Origin: Hamadaea tsunoensis DSM 44101
GTDB taxonomy: Bacteria; Actinomycetota; Actinomycetes; Mycobacteriales; Micromonosporaceae
Length of the DNA stretch: 64,000 nt
Reading direction: 5' to 3'
Assembly: GCF_000428945.1 (NCBI RefSeq)
Contig: NZ_AUAX01000001.1
Location: forward strand, 1-64,000
A program made the translations under genes and the position numbers. Positions 24,905 through 34,900 of this stretch are shown here, one piece after another (position 1 is the first letter of the stretch; every line of letters starts with the position of its first letter). The notes under the pieces were generated by a model, which had not been told where the DNA came from, ran no database searches, and worked only from the letters and a program-made list of their open reading frames with translations.

Positions 24905-24920
24905 GTGGGCTTGAAGCTGA

Positions 24921-24952
24921 AGAGGCCCCACCGGCGAACCGGTGGGGCCTCT
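24921..24952. terminator. qcrB terminator hairpin
   Basis: Perfect 14-bp arms AGAGGCCCCACCGG and complement around a CGAA loop, 10 bases after the qcrB stop. It ends the bc1 operon. Confidence 0.85.
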
Positions 24953-24962
24953 TTTCCCGAAT

Positions 24963-26567
24963 TTACGCGTCGATCTTGTCGCGTTCCTTGGCCGGGAGTG
25001 CCGGCGGGGGCGGCGGCGGCGCGGGCCGCTCGATCGGGCGGAAGAAGCCCCGGATCGCCGGGCCGAGGGCACCGAGCCGGTTCATCTTCCGCGGGACCGT
25101 CCAGCCGACGTAGTCGAGGTGGGCCGGGTGTCCGTGCTCGTCCACCGGCGCGAGCGGCTGGTGGATCTCGACGAACGCGCCGTTGGGCAGGCGCTTGATG
25201 ATGCCGGTCTCGACGCCGTGCGCCAGCACCTCACGGTCGTGCTGCTGCAGGCCGAGGGCGATGCGGTGCGTGATGTAGTACGCGAGCGGCGGCACGACCA
25301 GGATCGCGATACGGCCCGCCCACGTCATGGCGTTGAGGCTGATGTGGAACTTGTCGGCGATGATGTCGTTGCCGCCGGAGACCAGCAGCACGACGTAGAA
25401 CGAGACCGCCATCATGCCGAGCGCCGTCCGCTGAGGCACGTCCCGCGGCCGGTTGAGCAGGTTGTGCCGGCTCGTGTCGCGGTTCTTGCGGGCCTCGATG
25501 AACGGGTAGATCAGCGGCAGCACGGTCAGGATGCCGGGCAGCACGACCGTCGGCCAGAAGATCGCCGGCAGCGTGTAGCCGTGGCCGAACAGGCTGAACC
25601 GCAGTTCCCAGGCGGGCATCAGACGGGTCGAGCCGTCGAGGAACATGACGTACCAGTCGGGCTGGCTGCCCGCCGAGACGACCGCCGCGCGGTACGGGCC
25701 GAACAGCCAGATCGGGTTGATCTGGAACAGGCCGCCCAGGAACGCCACCACCGCGAAGACGAGCATGAAGAACCCGCCCTGCTTGATCGCGTACCGCGGG
25801 AACATCCGCTCGCCGACCACGTTCGAGTTGGTACGCCCCGGCCCCGGCCACTGGGTGTGCTTCTGGACGAAGACGAGTCCCACGTGGACGGTGATGAGCG
25901 CCAGCAGGATGCCCGGTACGAGCAGCACGTGCGCGATGTAGAGCCGGTCGAGGATCACGTGACCGGGGAACTCCCCGCCGAACAGCGAGGTCGTCACCCA
26001 GGTGCCGATGATCGGGATCGACAGCATGATGCCGGTGGCGATCCGCAGACCGGTGCCCGACAGCGCGTCGTCCGGCAGCGAGTAGCCGGCGAAGCCCTCC
26101 AGGAAGCCCAGCCAGAACAGCAGCAGACCGATGATCCAGTTCAGCTCGCGCGGCTTGCGGAACGCGCCGGTGAAGAAGATCCGGAACATGTGCACGACGA
26201 TCGCCGCCAGGAACAGCAGCGCCGCCCAGTGGTGCATCTGCCGCACGATCAGGCCGCCGCGGACCGCGAACGAGATGTCGAGGCTCGTCGCGTACGCGTG
26301 TGACATCGCCTGCCCACGCAGCGGCGCGTAGGCGCCGTTGTAGATGACCTCGGTCATCGAGGGGTCGAAGAACAGGGTCAGGAACGTACCGGTGAGCAGC
26401 AGGATGATGAACGAGAAGAGCGCGATCTCACCCAGCAGGAACGACCAGTGGTCCGGGAAGACCTTGTTGAGCAGACCCCGGATCGGGCCGGCCGCCTTGA
26501 ACCGTTCGTCCACGGCGTTGGCCGTGGCCGCCGGCAGCGCCTTGACGTCAAACTTGCGACGCTTCAT
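24963..26567 (-). CDS. qcrB: Cytochrome bc1 complex cytochrome b subunit
   Basis: 534 aa. Core haem-b subunit of the actinobacterial menaquinol:cytochrome c reductase in the plasma membrane. Haem-ligand histidines appear in [19 protein letters not shown] and in the helix with [20 protein letters not shown]; the quinol-site segment PDDALSGTG is present. The C-terminal cytoplasmic tail (about 100 aa, ending in a Pro-rich [11 protein letters not shown] stretch) is the actinobacterial extension. ATG overlaps the qcrA TGA by 4 bases. Last gene of ctaE-qcrCAB. Confidence 0.97.
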   Translation of the reverse strand: MKRRKFDVKALPAATANAVDERFKAAGPIRGLLNKVFPDHWSFLLGEIALFSFIILLLTGTFLTLFFDPSMTEVIYNGAYAPLRGQAMSHAYATSLDISFAVRGGLIVRQMHHWAALLFLAAIVVHMFRIFFTGAFRKPRELNWIIGLLLFWLGFLEGFAGYSLPDDALSGTGLRIATGIMLSIPIIGTWVTTSLFGGEFPGHVILDRLYIAHVLLVPGILLALITVHVGLVFVQKHTQWPGPGRTNSNVVGERMFPRYAIKQGGFFMLVFAVVAFLGGLFQINPIWLFGPYRAAVVSAGSQPDWYVMFLDGSTRLMPAWELRFSLFGHGYTLPAIFWPTVVLPGILTVLPLIYPFIEARKNRDTSRHNLLNRPRDVPQRTALGMMAVSFYVVLLVSGGNDIIADKFHISLNAMTWAGRIAILVVPPLAYYITHRIALGLQQHDREVLAHGVETGIIKRLPNGAFVEIHQPLAPVDEHGHPAHLDYVGWTVPRKMNRLGALGPAIRGFFRPIERPAPPPPPPALPAKERDKIDA

Positions 26568-27706
26568 TGTGTTGGCCTCTCCCAGAACGCCGGACCGATG
26601 GCGACCCCGAAGTCACCCTTCGCCACGAAGTAGCCCTCGCCGTCGACGTCGATCGGCAGCATCGGCAGCCGCCGGGTGGCCGGCCCGAAGATCGGCCGGG
26701 CGTTGTCGGTGATGAGGAACTGCGACTGGTGGCAGGGGCACAGCAGGCGGTTGGTCTGCTGCTCGTACAGGCTGGCCGGGCAACCGGCGTGCGTGCAGAT
26801 CTTCGAATACACCACGAAGTTGTTCCACATCGATCCCGAGTTCGGGTCCGACGGGTTCGTCAGGGCGTTCTTCGAGTAGTTCTTCAGGTTGCTGCGCAGC
26901 GTCTGCGCGTCGTTGTCGCGCAGGTGGATGAGCAGGATCGGCGAGTCGGCGAACTCGTTCGTCGTCCCACCGGGGATCCCCGGGAAGGCCGTCATCTGGC
27001 CGCCGATGCTGACGTCCTCCGGCCGGATCGGGGTGTAGTCCTCGCGTACCAGGCGGACCGGCTTGCCGTCGTTGAAGCGGGGGTTGAAGCCCGTCTCGAA
27101 GTACGGGTCCTCGGGGTGCTCGGCCGTCGGGTGCGGATCCTTGATCATCATGCCGATCGGCACCGCCGCCGCGGCGAGGCCGAGGCCCAGACCGCCGAGG
27201 CCGAGCGTGGCCTTGATCAGCGGACGGCGCTGGATGCCCAGCTCCTCGCCGATGAAGCCCAGCGTGCCGGCCGCGATCTTGCGGTCGTCGTCGCTCGACG
27301 CGCCGTCGTGGCGGTCCTGGATGGCGATCTCGTGCGGCAGCAGCTTGCGGCCGTAGACGAGGACGCCCATGCCGATGCCGAACAGCGCCAGCGCCAGGCA
27401 GAAGCCGAGGGCCGGGGTGTACCAGTCCTCGCCGCCGGAGCCGAACGTGTACTCGTCCGGATTGAACGGTCCCCAGATGTAGACCGCGACGAACGCGATC
27501 GCACCGGCGCCGGCCAGGAAGAACAGGAACGCCACGAGGCGCTCGATGCGCCGCTCGGCCTTCGTGCCCGGCACCGGGAACGGCGACTCGTAGTGCACGA
27601 TCTCGATGTCGTCCCGGCGCAGGCCGGCCTCGAGGATCTGCCTGTTGGTCAGGTTGTCCGCGGACAGGTCCACGGCGGGCGTACCGTGCCCGGGTTCGTG
27701 GCTCAT
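26564..27706 (-). CDS. qcrA: Cytochrome bc1 complex Rieske iron-sulfur subunit
   Basis: 380 aa. Rieske motifs CTHAGC and CPCHQS bind the 2Fe-2S cluster, with the two cysteines of the motifs also able to form the stabilising disulphide. Three N-terminal hydrophobic segments ([20 protein letters not shown], the [21 protein letters not shown] region and [20 protein letters not shown]) reflect the three-helix actinobacterial form rather than the single-helix mitochondrial form. Overlaps qcrC and qcrB by 4 bases on each side. Takes electrons from menaquinol to the di-haem QcrC. Confidence 0.97.
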   Translation of the reverse strand: MSHEPGHGTPAVDLSADNLTNRQILEAGLRRDDIEIVHYESPFPVPGTKAERRIERLVAFLFFLAGAGAIAFVAVYIWGPFNPDEYTFGSGGEDWYTPALGFCLALALFGIGMGVLVYGRKLLPHEIAIQDRHDGASSDDDRKIAAGTLGFIGEELGIQRRPLIKATLGLGGLGLGLAAAAVPIGMMIKDPHPTAEHPEDPYFETGFNPRFNDGKPVRLVREDYTPIRPEDVSIGGQMTAFPGIPGGTTNEFADSPILLIHLRDNDAQTLRSNLKNYSKNALTNPSDPNSGSMWNNFVVYSKICTHAGCPASLYEQQTNRLLCPCHQSQFLITDNARPIFGPATRRLPMLPIDVDGEGYFVAKGDFGVAIGPAFWERPTQ

Positions 27707-28599
27707 GACTTCCCCGCAATCCAGAGGGTGGCGAAGACCAGCGCGACGATGCCCACGAGGAAGATCGCGAGACCCTCCGTGACGGGGCCGAAGCGGCCGA
27801 GTCCCCAGCCGCCCGGGTCCTGGTCGGACTTCATGCCCTGCACGTACGCGATGATGTCCGTCTTCTGCTGCGGCGTCAGCTGGTTGTCGCCGAACACCGG
27901 CATGTTCTGCGGGCCGGTCAGCATCGCGGCGTACATCTCGCGATCGGTCGCTTCCTTGAGACTCGGCGCGTACTTGCCGCTGGACAGCGCGCCGCCGCCG
28001 GCCGAGAAGGCGTGGCAGGAGGCACAGTTGATCCGGAAGAGCTCGCCGCCCCGGGCGATGTCGCCCTGCGACGCGAAATCGGTGCCGGCGGGCAGCTGCG
28101 GTCCGCCGCCGAGCTCCTGGATGTACTGGCCGAGCGCCTTGGCGTTGTTGTCCAGCTCCTCGCCGCCCCAGAAGGGACGCTTGCGCGGGACCTGGGCCTC
28201 CTGGCGGGCGGCGGGCATCCGGCCGGTGGTGACCTGGAACTCCACCGAGGCGGAGCCGACACCGATCAGGCTCGGGCCGCGGCCGTCCACGCCCTGGGCG
28301 TTGCTGCCGTGGCAGGAGATGCAGTTCTGGTCGAACAGGGCCTTGCCGTCCTCGGCCTGGCGCGACAGCGGCGGGTTGTCCGCCGCCGACGACGCCGGCG
28401 CGACGGCCATGTACAGGCCGCCGGCGAAGACGAGCGCGGCGAGCATCCGCAGCGCGGCGCTCAGCCGGCGCGTGGCCTTGCCCCGCTTGCGGGGGGCCAC
28501 GCTGACCAGCCGCCTCAGCCGGGCGGCGGTCTTGCCGCCGGATTCCGTTGTCATGGTCATACCCTCGGGGTCCACATCCGCGGACGGGCGGCGGCTCAT
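27703..28599 (-). CDS. qcrC: Cytochrome bc1 complex di-haem cytochrome c subunit
   Basis: 298 aa from the ATG at 28599, which overlaps the ctaE stop; a second in-frame ATG at 28560 is an alternative and fits the usual N-terminus better. A basic cytoplasmic stretch and signal-anchor ([20 protein letters not shown]) are followed by two c-type haem sites, CISCH and CASCH, with Met-ligand regions, and a C-terminal membrane helix. Di-haem QcrC replaces a soluble cytochrome c and hands electrons directly to the aa3 oxidase in the actinobacterial supercomplex. Confidence 0.95.
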   Translation of the reverse strand: MSRRPSADVDPEGMTMTTESGGKTAARLRRLVSVAPRKRGKATRRLSAALRMLAALVFAGGLYMAVAPASSAADNPPLSRQAEDGKALFDQNCISCHGSNAQGVDGRGPSLIGVGSASVEFQVTTGRMPAARQEAQVPRKRPFWGGEELDNNAKALGQYIQELGGGPQLPAGTDFASQGDIARGGELFRINCASCHAFSAGGGALSSGKYAPSLKEATDREMYAAMLTGPQNMPVFGDNQLTPQQKTDIIAYVQGMKSDQDPGGWGLGRFGPVTEGLAIFLVGIVALVFATLWIAGKS

Positions 28600-29213
28600 G
28601 AAAGGCCGCCGATCCGCTCCAGCAGATAGATCATGAAGAACAGGCCGATCCACACGACGTCGACGAAGTGCCAGTAGTACGACACGACGATCGCCGAGGT
28701 GGCCTGCGCCGGAGTGAACCGCCCCATCGTCGTGCGGATCATGTAGACGATGAAGGCGAGCAGGCCGCCGCACACGTGCAGCCCGTGGAAGCCGGTCGTG
28801 AGGTAGAACATCGACCCGTAGCCGTCACCGTTGATCTTGACGCCCTCTTCGACGAGGTTGCGGTACTCGTTCGCCTGGCCCAGAACGAAGATGAGACCCA
28901 TCACGAAGGTGAGGGTGAACCATCGCCGCAGGGCGTGCACGTCGCCCTTCTCCGCCGCGAACACGCCCATCTGGCAGGTCACCGAGGACAGCACCAGGAT
29001 CGTCGTGAAGACGAGGGCGTAGGGCAGGTTCAGCCGCGGGAAGTGTTCCCGCCACTGGTCGTACGCTGCCGCGCGGATGGAGAAGTACATCGCGAACAGC
29101 GCCGCGAAGAACATCAGTTCGCTGGAGAGCCAGACGATGGTTCCTACGCTGACCATGTTGGGCCTGGTCAGTGAGTGAATCCCGCTCTTGGCAATAGCTG
29201 GGGCCGCAGTCAC
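28596..29213 (-). CDS. ctaE: Cytochrome c oxidase subunit III
   Basis: 205 aa. Starts at GTG 29213 by alignment with mycobacterial CtaE, whose N-terminus is likewise VT-A---I-S--HSLNRPNM; an upstream ATG at 29240 is possible. Five hydrophobic helices; hallmark [34 protein letters not shown] and [20 protein letters not shown]. First gene of the operon with qcrCAB. A GATAAT hexamer lies 9 bases before the GTG (29223-29228), giving an almost leaderless transcript. Confidence 0.95.
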   Translation of the reverse strand: MTAAPAIAKSGIHSLTRPNMVSVGTIVWLSSELMFFAALFAMYFSIRAAAYDQWREHFPRLNLPYALVFTTILVLSSVTCQMGVFAAEKGDVHALRRWFTLTFVMGLIFVLGQANEYRNLVEEGVKINGDGYGSMFYLTTGFHGLHVCGGLLAFIVYMIRTTMGRFTPAQATSAIVVSYYWHFVDVVWIGLFFMIYLLERIGGLS

Positions 29214-29332
29214 GCGGTCATTATTATCCGCGACCAGCATCGAACCGCGTCGGGGTGCCCTTTCTGACCGCGTGTCGCCGAGCAGTGGCGCTGCGCACCG
29301 GACCCGGCGGGTGCGCTCATATCCGCCAGGAC

Positions 29333-29338
29333 TAGCCT
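29333..29338 (+). promoter_or_regulatory. Predicted leaderless -10 (TAGCCT) for the ctaG-like gene
   Basis: Ends 6 bases before the GTG at 29345, in the 131-base gap divergent from ctaE. Confidence 0.5.
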
Positions 29339-29344
29339 CGGATC

Positions 29345-30364
29345 GTGCCCCCGATCGCCTCTACCTTGGCAAACACCGAACTCCCGCCGTTCACCGCGGC
29401 CGCCGTCTTCACCCGGTGGACCGTGGACGGCTGGCTCGCGGCGGGTCTGCTCCTCGCGGCCGGGCTCTATCTCTACGGCGTCCACCGGCTCAAGGCGCGC
29501 GGCGACGCGTGGCCCGTGACGCGTACCGCATTGTTCGTCGGGGGCGGGCTCGGCTCCATCGCCTTCGTGACCCTGAGCGGCATCGGCGCGTACGACACCA
29601 CCCTGCTCAGCGTGCACATGGTGCAGCACATGGTGCTCGGCATGGTGGCCCCGATCTTCCTCGCGCTGGGCGCGCCGGTCACGCTCGCTCTGCGTACCCT
29701 GCCGAAGAAACCGCGCGCCGCGCTGCTGGGTGCCATCCACAGCCGAGTCGCCCGTGTCCTGGCGTTTCCCCTGGTGGCGTACGCGATCTTCGTGGCGAAC
29801 CCGTTCGTCCTCTACTTCAGCCACCTGTACCGGGCGACGCTGGAGCACCCGTGGCTGCACGAGGTGATGCACGCCCATTTCATCGCGACGGGCTGCCTGT
29901 TCTTCTGGCCGCTGCTGGGGCTGGACCCGTTGCCGGGGCGCTGGCCGCATCCGGGCCGCGCTCTGCTGATGGTCCTGAGTGTCCCTTTTCACACCGTGCT
30001 CGGGCTGACCATCATGCAGCAGCAGTTGCTCCTCGCCGGCGATTACTACCCCTCACTGCACCTGAGCTGGGCGGATCCGCACGCCGACCAGGTGACCGCG
30101 GGCGGTGTCCTGTGGGCCGGCGGCGAGCTCGTCAGCGTGACGATGCTCGCGGTGCTCGTCGTGCAGTGGGTCCGCCACTCCGAACGGGAGGCGCGCCGGA
30201 TCGACCGCGCCCTCGACCGCGAGGAGGCGCTCGCCGCGGCGGCCGCCGCCCGGGCGGCGGAGAAGGGGGAAACCGCCCCGGAAGAGGGCGGTCCGGGGCC
30301 GGACATGACCACGCTCACACAGCCGCAGGGCGCCGAGTACGATCAGCGGGCAGCGACCAGCTAG
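29345..30364 (+). CDS. CtaG-type cytochrome c oxidase assembly protein
   Basis: 339 aa, multi-pass membrane protein (about seven helices) of the caa3_CtaG family. Diagnostic [40 protein letters not shown] and [16 protein letters not shown] carry conserved His and Met residues proposed to handle copper. The C-terminal 70 residues are charged and cytoplasmic. Placed divergent from ctaE, consistent with assembly of the oxidase encoded around it. Confidence 0.9.
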   Translation: MPPIASTLANTELPPFTAAAVFTRWTVDGWLAAGLLLAAGLYLYGVHRLKARGDAWPVTRTALFVGGGLGSIAFVTLSGIGAYDTTLLSVHMVQHMVLGMVAPIFLALGAPVTLALRTLPKKPRAALLGAIHSRVARVLAFPLVAYAIFVANPFVLYFSHLYRATLEHPWLHEVMHAHFIATGCLFFWPLLGLDPLPGRWPHPGRALLMVLSVPFHTVLGLTIMQQQLLLAGDYYPSLHLSWADPHADQVTAGGVLWAGGELVSVTMLAVLVVQWVRHSEREARRIDRALDREEALAAAAAARAAEKGETAPEEGGPGPDMTTLTQPQGAEYDQRAATS

Positions 30365-30413
30365 CGCCGCCGACCAACCCGGCGCAGCGCGTACGACCCC
30401 GCGGGAGCCCGAG

Positions 30414-30821
30414 ATGAGCGCAGAACCGAACCGGCACACCGTCCTGCTCTACAGCGACGACCCGGCGGTCCGCGACAGCATGCGCCTGGCCATCGGCAAG
30501 CACCCGGCGGCCGACATCGCCGTCGAGTTCGTCGACGCCTCGACCTACGCCGAGTGCGTACGCCTCGTCGACGACTTCGAGATCGACCTGCTCGTCCTCG
30601 ACGGTGAGGCCGCGCCGGCCGGCGGCATCGGGATCGCCCGCCAGCTGCACGACGAGATCGCCGACACCCCGCCGACCGTCATCGTCATCGCGCGGGCGGC
30701 CGACCGCTGGCTCGCCGCGTACGCGAAGGTCACCGCCACCCTGGTGCACCCGCTCGACCCCGTGACGACCGGGCGTACCGTCGCCGAGCTGCTGCGCGAC
30801 CGCACGCCGGCTTCCGCGTAG
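30414..30821 (+). CDS. Receiver-like (pseudo-receiver) domain protein
   Basis: 135 aa, one domain. The CheY-like fold is visible: [16 protein letters not shown] (acidic pair), [16 protein letters not shown] with the candidate phospho-Asp, and [11 protein letters not shown]. The usual switch Thr/Ser is Ala and the final lysine before Pro is His (TLVHPLDP), so phosphorylation may be impaired. No output domain. Good ribosome site GGAG before the ATG. Sits between the oxidase assembly gene and trpD. Confidence 0.8.
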   Translation: MSAEPNRHTVLLYSDDPAVRDSMRLAIGKHPAADIAVEFVDASTYAECVRLVDDFEIDLLVLDGEAAPAGGIGIARQLHDEIADTPPTVIVIARAADRWLAAYAKVTATLVHPLDPVTTGRTVAELLRDRTPASA

Positions 30822-30864
30822 GGCGCCTGTCCGCCGCCCTCGCTCGACATTTCGGGAGGCCCTG

Positions 30865-31935
30865 ATGGGCGACCGCACCTGGCCCAGCCTGCTCGCCGGA
30901 CTCCTGCGCGCGGGCGAGATCTCCGCCGACGACGCCAGCTGGGCGATGGAGGAGATCATGGCGGGGTCCGCGACCTCCGCGCAGATCGCCGGGTTCGCCC
31001 TGCTGCTGCGCGCGAAGGGCGAGACATCCGCCGAGCTGGCCGGGCTGGCCTCGACCATGCTGCGCATCGCGCCGCCGGTCCCGCTGACCGACGCCCAGCG
31101 GGCCGCGGCCGTGGACGTCGTCGGCACCGGCGGCGACGGCGCGCACACCGTGAACATCTCCACCATGTCCGCCCTCGTGGTGGCCGGGGCCGGGGTCACC
31201 GTGGTCAAGCACGGCAACCGCGCGGCCTCGTCCCTGTGCGGCGGCGCCGACCTGCTGGAGCACTTCGGCATCCCGCTCGAACTCGGCCCCGAGGCCGTGG
31301 CCCGCTGCGTCGAGGAGGCCGGCATCGGCTTCTGCTTCGCCGCCCGGTTCCACCCGGGGATGCGCCACGCCGGTCCGACCCGGCGGGAGCTCGGCGTACC
31401 GACGGCGTTCAACCTGCTCGGCCCGCTGAGCAACCCGGCCCGGCCGCGCGCAGGTGCGGTCGGGGTCGCCGACGGCCGGCTCGCCGCGACCGTCGCGGGC
31501 GTGTTCCGGGACCGCGACGACAGCGTTCTCGTCGTGCACGGCGAGGACGGGCTGGACGAGTTCACGACCGCCGCCCCCACGACCGTCCACCTGGTACGCG
31601 GCGGCGCCGTTCACACGGCCACCGTCGACTCGGCGGACCTCGGCCTGCCCCGGAGTGCCCCCGGTGATCTCAAGGGCGGTGACGTGGCTTTCAACGCCGC
31701 TGCCGCCCGGCGCCTGCTGGCGGGTGAGACCGGCCCGATCCGCGACGCCGTGCTCGTCAACTCCGCGGCCGCTCTCGTGGCCGCCGCCGGGGTGGGCCGG
31801 CCCGCGTACGCCGACCCGGACCGGCAGCTCGCCGACGATCTCCGGGAGGGCATCGCCCGGGCCGCCGAGTCGATCGACTCCGGCGCGGCCGCCAAGGTCC
31901 TCGCCCGCTGGGTCGAGGTCGCCAACAGGCGGTAA
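30865..31935 (+). CDS. trpD: Anthranilate phosphoribosyltransferase
   Basis: 356 aa. Second step of tryptophan synthesis, joining PRPP to anthranilate. Glycine-rich PRPP motif [34 protein letters not shown], and FARRFHP-like [20 protein letters not shown] with NLLGPLSNP. Length is typical. It stands apart from other trp genes but next to ctaE/qcr as in mycobacteria (Rv2192c). Followed by a strong hairpin shared with ctaF. Confidence 0.96.
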   Translation: MGDRTWPSLLAGLLRAGEISADDASWAMEEIMAGSATSAQIAGFALLLRAKGETSAELAGLASTMLRIAPPVPLTDAQRAAAVDVVGTGGDGAHTVNISTMSALVVAGAGVTVVKHGNRAASSLCGGADLLEHFGIPLELGPEAVARCVEEAGIGFCFAARFHPGMRHAGPTRRELGVPTAFNLLGPLSNPARPRAGAVGVADGRLAATVAGVFRDRDDSVLVVHGEDGLDEFTTAAPTTVHLVRGGAVHTATVDSADLGLPRSAPGDLKGGDVAFNAAAARRLLAGETGPIRDAVLVNSAAALVAAAGVGRPAYADPDRQLADDLREGIARAAESIDSGAAAKVLARWVEVANRR

Positions 31936-31946
31936 AGCGACGACGA

Positions 31947-31980
31947 GAACGGCCGCCCTCCCGGAGGAGAGCGGCCGTTC
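31947..31980. terminator. Bidirectional terminator between trpD and ctaF
   Basis: 10-bp perfect arms GAACGGCCGC and GCGGCCGTTC with an inner CCTCC/GGAGG stem; TTCC follows on the plus strand. Confidence 0.85.
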
Positions 31981-32006
31981 TTCCGTCTGTGGCTCGTGTT
32001 CCGCGG

Positions 32007-32432
32007 TCAGTGTTCCGCGGTACGCCGGGTGCCCGTGTAGTACTCGAAGATCATCGCGCAGGCCGCCAGGATGACGCCGATCAGGCCGACCACGATCAGC
32101 CAGACCATCCAGAACACCATGCCGACGCCGGCGACGGTCGCGAAGGCCGCGATGCCGAAGGGCCAGTAGCTGCCCGGCGAGAAGAAGCCGATCTCACCGG
32201 CGCCGTCGGCGATCTCCGCGTCGTAGCGGTCCTCCGGGCGCGGGTCGATCCGCCGCGAGACGAACCAGAAGTACCCGGCGCACATCGCGCAGAGCAGCGT
32301 GGACATCACGAGCGCCGTGCTGCCGACCCAGTCGACATGGCCCAGGTCGTGGTTGCTCCACCAGGCGTACACCGGCATGACCAGTGCCAGGAAGAGCGCC
32401 ACGCCACCGAAGATGCGCCATTCAGCCTTCAT
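32007..32432 (-). CDS. ctaF: Cytochrome c oxidase subunit IV (actinobacterial CtaF)
   Basis: 141 aa with four hydrophobic helices: FGGVALFLALVMPVYAWW, STALVMSTLLCAMCAGYFWF, then two at the C-terminus around FATVAGVGMVFWMVWLIVVG. Small supernumerary subunit of the aa3 oxidase in the bc1-aa3 supercomplex. GGGAG lies 6 bases before the ATG. It follows ctaC by 11 bases; the catalytic subunit gene ctaD is not between them, as in Mycobacterium and unlike Streptomyces. Confidence 0.92.
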   Translation of the reverse strand: MKAEWRIFGGVALFLALVMPVYAWWSNHDLGHVDWVGSTALVMSTLLCAMCAGYFWFVSRRIDPRPEDRYDAEIADGAGEIGFFSPGSYWPFGIAAFATVAGVGMVFWMVWLIVVGLIGVILAACAMIFEYYTGTRRTAEH

Positions 32433-32443
32433 CGCCGACTCCC

Positions 32444-33364
32444 TCAATTCCCGCTGTAGTTCGCCGGCACCTGCTCGGATTCCTTCTTGACGTTGAACGG
32501 CTCCGTCGTCGTCGCGTACTGGTGCTCCGCGTCGAAGCCGATCACGCCCAGCGCCTGGGGCGTCGTCTTGCCGGCCTTCTTGGCCGCGAGGAACTGCTGG
32601 TACTTCTCCGGCGAGACCGCCCGCACCTCGAAGTTCATCATCGAGTGGTAGGTGCCGCACAGCTCGGCGCAGCGGCCGACGTACGAGCCCTCCTGGTCGA
32701 TGGTGACCTCGAAGACGTTGCGCACGTTGCCGGGAAAGACGTCCCGCTTGAACAGCAGGTCCGGCACCCAGAACGAGTGGATGACGTCCTTGCTGGTCTC
32801 CTCGATGCGGATGGTCCGCCCGACCGGCAGGACCAGCACCGGGATGTAGTCACTGGCCCCGGTGGTCGTCGCGACGGGCGCGGCGTTCGGGTCGGTGTCC
32901 GGCGCGGTCATGTAGTTGAACTGCCAGTTCCACTTGAACGCGACGACCTCGACGGTGACGTCGGGGTTGGCCGAAACCTTGTTCACGTTCGTCTGGATGA
33001 CCGCGGTGTAGTAGAAGAGCACCGCGATGACGAGGAACGGCAGAACCGTGTAGAGAACCTCGATCGGGAGGTTGAACCGGGTCTGCGTCGGCAGGCTCGG
33101 GCCGCCGGCCCGCTTGCGGTACACGATGATGCACCAGAAGATGAGGCCCCAGACGAAGACGCCGACGACGAGCGCCGCGATCACCGACCAGATCCACATG
33201 TCGTACATCTGCTGGGACTGCGGCGTGACACCGCCTTCGGGCCAGCCGAAGCCACCGAAAGCCTTGCCGACGTCCTGGGCGGAGCAACCGGCGAGAAGCG
33301 CCAGAGCTCCGACGGCGACTGCGCTCACGCTCAGTTTCCGCGCGCGCGACCGACCTGCAACCAC
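32444..33364 (-). CDS. ctaC: Cytochrome c oxidase subunit II
   Basis: 306 aa. Lipoprotein signal with lipobox LLAGC, two membrane helices (WIWSVIAALVVGVFVWGLIF and the IEVLYTVLPFLVIAVLFYYT region) and an extracytoplasmic cupredoxin domain. CuA ligands are in CAELCGTYHSMMNF with the partner His in VIHSFWVP; VVAFKWNWQFNY is the conserved aromatic patch for electron entry. GTG start. Receives electrons from QcrC and passes them to CtaD, encoded elsewhere. Confidence 0.96.
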   Translation of the reverse strand: MVAGRSRARKLSVSAVAVGALALLAGCSAQDVGKAFGGFGWPEGGVTPQSQQMYDMWIWSVIAALVVGVFVWGLIFWCIIVYRKRAGGPSLPTQTRFNLPIEVLYTVLPFLVIAVLFYYTAVIQTNVNKVSANPDVTVEVVAFKWNWQFNYMTAPDTDPNAAPVATTTGASDYIPVLVLPVGRTIRIEETSKDVIHSFWVPDLLFKRDVFPGNVRNVFEVTIDQEGSYVGRCAELCGTYHSMMNFEVRAVSPEKYQQFLAAKKAGKTTPQALGVIGFDAEHQYATTTEPFNVKKESEQVPANYSGN

Positions 33365-33499
33365 CTGGATCCTGCCTCCCTTGCGCCACCCCGCCGGCCT
33401 GGCCGGCAGGGCGTCTGTCGACAGGTCCGCACACTACTCGACCATGCGTCCGGTTTCCGGCTGGGGGTCGGCGTGTCCGGGACGCCCGGCCCGGAGCGG

Positions 33500-33505
33500 T
33501 ACCGT
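33500..33505 (+). promoter_or_regulatory. Predicted leaderless -10 (TACCGT) for the cysteine desulfurase gene
   Basis: Ends 6 bases before the ATG at 33512; the gene has no ribosome site. Confidence 0.45.
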
Positions 33506-33511
33506 GAGCAT

Positions 33512-34672
33512 ATGCCTGACCAGGCTTATCTCGACTCAGCCACGGCGGCGCCGTTGCATCCGGCCGCCCGGGAAGCCCTGCTAGCAGCCCTGTCGGACGG
33601 CTGGTCCGACCCCGCCCGCCTCTACACGCAGGCCCGCCGCGCCCGCCAGCTCCTCGACGCGGCGCGGGCCGCCGTCGCGGAATGCCTGGGTGTACGCGTA
33701 CCCGAGGTCACGTTCACCGCCAACGGGACCGACGCGGTACGCCGGGCCGTCCTGGGAGGACTCGCCGGCCGGCGGCGTACGGGACGGGTGTTCGCGCACT
33801 CGGCGATCGAGCACTCAGCCGTGCTGCACGCCGCCGAGGAACACGTTTCCGCTGGTGGTGAGGCTGTGAGTGTGCCGGTCGACCGGCTGGGCCGCATCGA
33901 TCCGGACGCCTGGCGGGCAGCGGTCTCGGCCGATGGTGTGGCGTTGGCCGCACTCATCGCGGCCAGTCACGAGGTCGGGACCGCCCAGCCCCTGTCCGCG
34001 GCGGCCGAGGCGTGCGCGGCTGCCGGCGTACCCCTGATGGTGGATGCCTCCGTCCTGGTGGGACGGCTGCCGGTGGCGCCGGGCTGGAGCCTGCTCACCG
34101 CGAGCGCGCGCAAGTGGGGCGGGCCCGGCGGGGTGGGCGTGCTGGTGGTACGGACGGGTGTGCGGTTCGATCCGCCGGGGTCGGCGGCCTGGTCGCAGCC
34201 CGAGCGGGCGGCCGGCTACGGGCCCGGCGCGCCGGACCTGCCGGCGATCGTCGCGGCGGCCGTGGCCCTGCGCGCGGCCCAGGCCGAGGCGGCGGGTGAG
34301 GCGAAGCGGCAGCGCGAGCTGGTGGACCGCATCCGTACGCGGGTGGCGGCGACGGTGCCCGACGTGGAGATCGTCGGCGACCCGGACGACCGCGCCCCGC
34401 ACATCGTCACGTTCTCCTGCCTCTATGTGGACGGCGAGTCCCTGCTGTACGCGCTGGACCGCCGCGGCTTCGCGGTGTCCTCGGGTTCGTCGTGCACCTC
34501 CTCGACGCTGCGGCCCTCGCACGTCTTGGAGGCGATGGGCGCCCTGTCGCACGGCAACGTACGCGTCTCCCTGCACCGCGACACCACCGATGAGCAGGTC
34601 GAACGCTTCCTGATCGAGCTGCCCGGGATCGTCGCCGAACTCCGGGCCGAGGCCGGGGTGGTGGGCCTGTGA
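33512..34672 (+). CDS. Cysteine desulfurase (class V aminotransferase fold)
   Basis: 386 aa. PLP enzyme releasing sulfur from cysteine as a protein persulfide. N-terminal AYLDSATAAPLHPAAREAL replaces the usual YLDNAATTP (Asn changed to Ser), PLP-His in EHSAVLHA, Schiff-base Lys in SARKWGGPGGVGVL, and active-site Cys in SSGSSCTSSTLRPSHVLEAM. The short active-site loop resembles group I IscS-like enzymes. Its TGA overlaps the GTG of a TusA-like gene, so sulfur is probably passed directly to that protein rather than (or besides) an Isc scaffold. Confidence 0.9.
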   Translation: MPDQAYLDSATAAPLHPAAREALLAALSDGWSDPARLYTQARRARQLLDAARAAVAECLGVRVPEVTFTANGTDAVRRAVLGGLAGRRRTGRVFAHSAIEHSAVLHAAEEHVSAGGEAVSVPVDRLGRIDPDAWRAAVSADGVALAALIAASHEVGTAQPLSAAAEACAAAGVPLMVDASVLVGRLPVAPGWSLLTASARKWGGPGGVGVLVVRTGVRFDPPGSAAWSQPERAAGYGPGAPDLPAIVAAAVALRAAQAEAAGEAKRQRELVDRIRTRVAATVPDVEIVGDPDDRAPHIVTFSCLYVDGESLLYALDRRGFAVSSGSSCTSSTLRPSHVLEAMGALSHGNVRVSLHRDTTDEQVERFLIELPGIVAELRAEAGVVGL

Positions 34673-34881
34673 TCGAGCTGGACTGCCTCGGGCAGCGGTG
34701 TCCCCTGCCGGTGATCGCCCTCGCCCGGCGCGTACCGGAGGTGGCCGTCGGCGACGTCGTCCGGGTTCTCGCCGACGACCCCGCCGCCGCTCTGGACATC
34801 CCGGCGTGGTGCCGGATGCGCGGCCAGGAGTTCGTCGGATCGCCCGCCGAAAACACCTACGACGTACGCCGAATCGCCTGA
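34669..34881 (+). CDS. TusA/SirA-family sulfur carrier
   Basis: 70 aa. Signature LDCLGQRCPLPVIAL with the conserved persulfide-accepting Cys in CPxP, and the RVLADDPAAALDIPAWC strand/helix typical of TusA folds. GTG overlaps the desulfurase stop by 4 bases. The pair likely forms a dedicated sulfur relay; recipients could be tRNA thiolation, molybdenum cofactor or another thio-metabolite. None of those genes is nearby. Confidence 0.9.
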   Translation: MIELDCLGQRCPLPVIALARRVPEVAVGDVVRVLADDPAAALDIPAWCRMRGQEFVGSPAENTYDVRRIA

Positions 34882-34900
34882 CGACGGCGTACGGCAACGA

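Noticed and set aside
24090-24962. Insertion sequence
   Set aside because: No transposase frame and no recognisable IS termini or target duplication, despite extensive inverted repeats.
32433-32443. Loss of ctaD between ctaC and ctaF as a deletion
   Set aside because: The same ctaC-ctaF adjacency is normal in Mycobacterium, where ctaD is elsewhere; no remnant is present.
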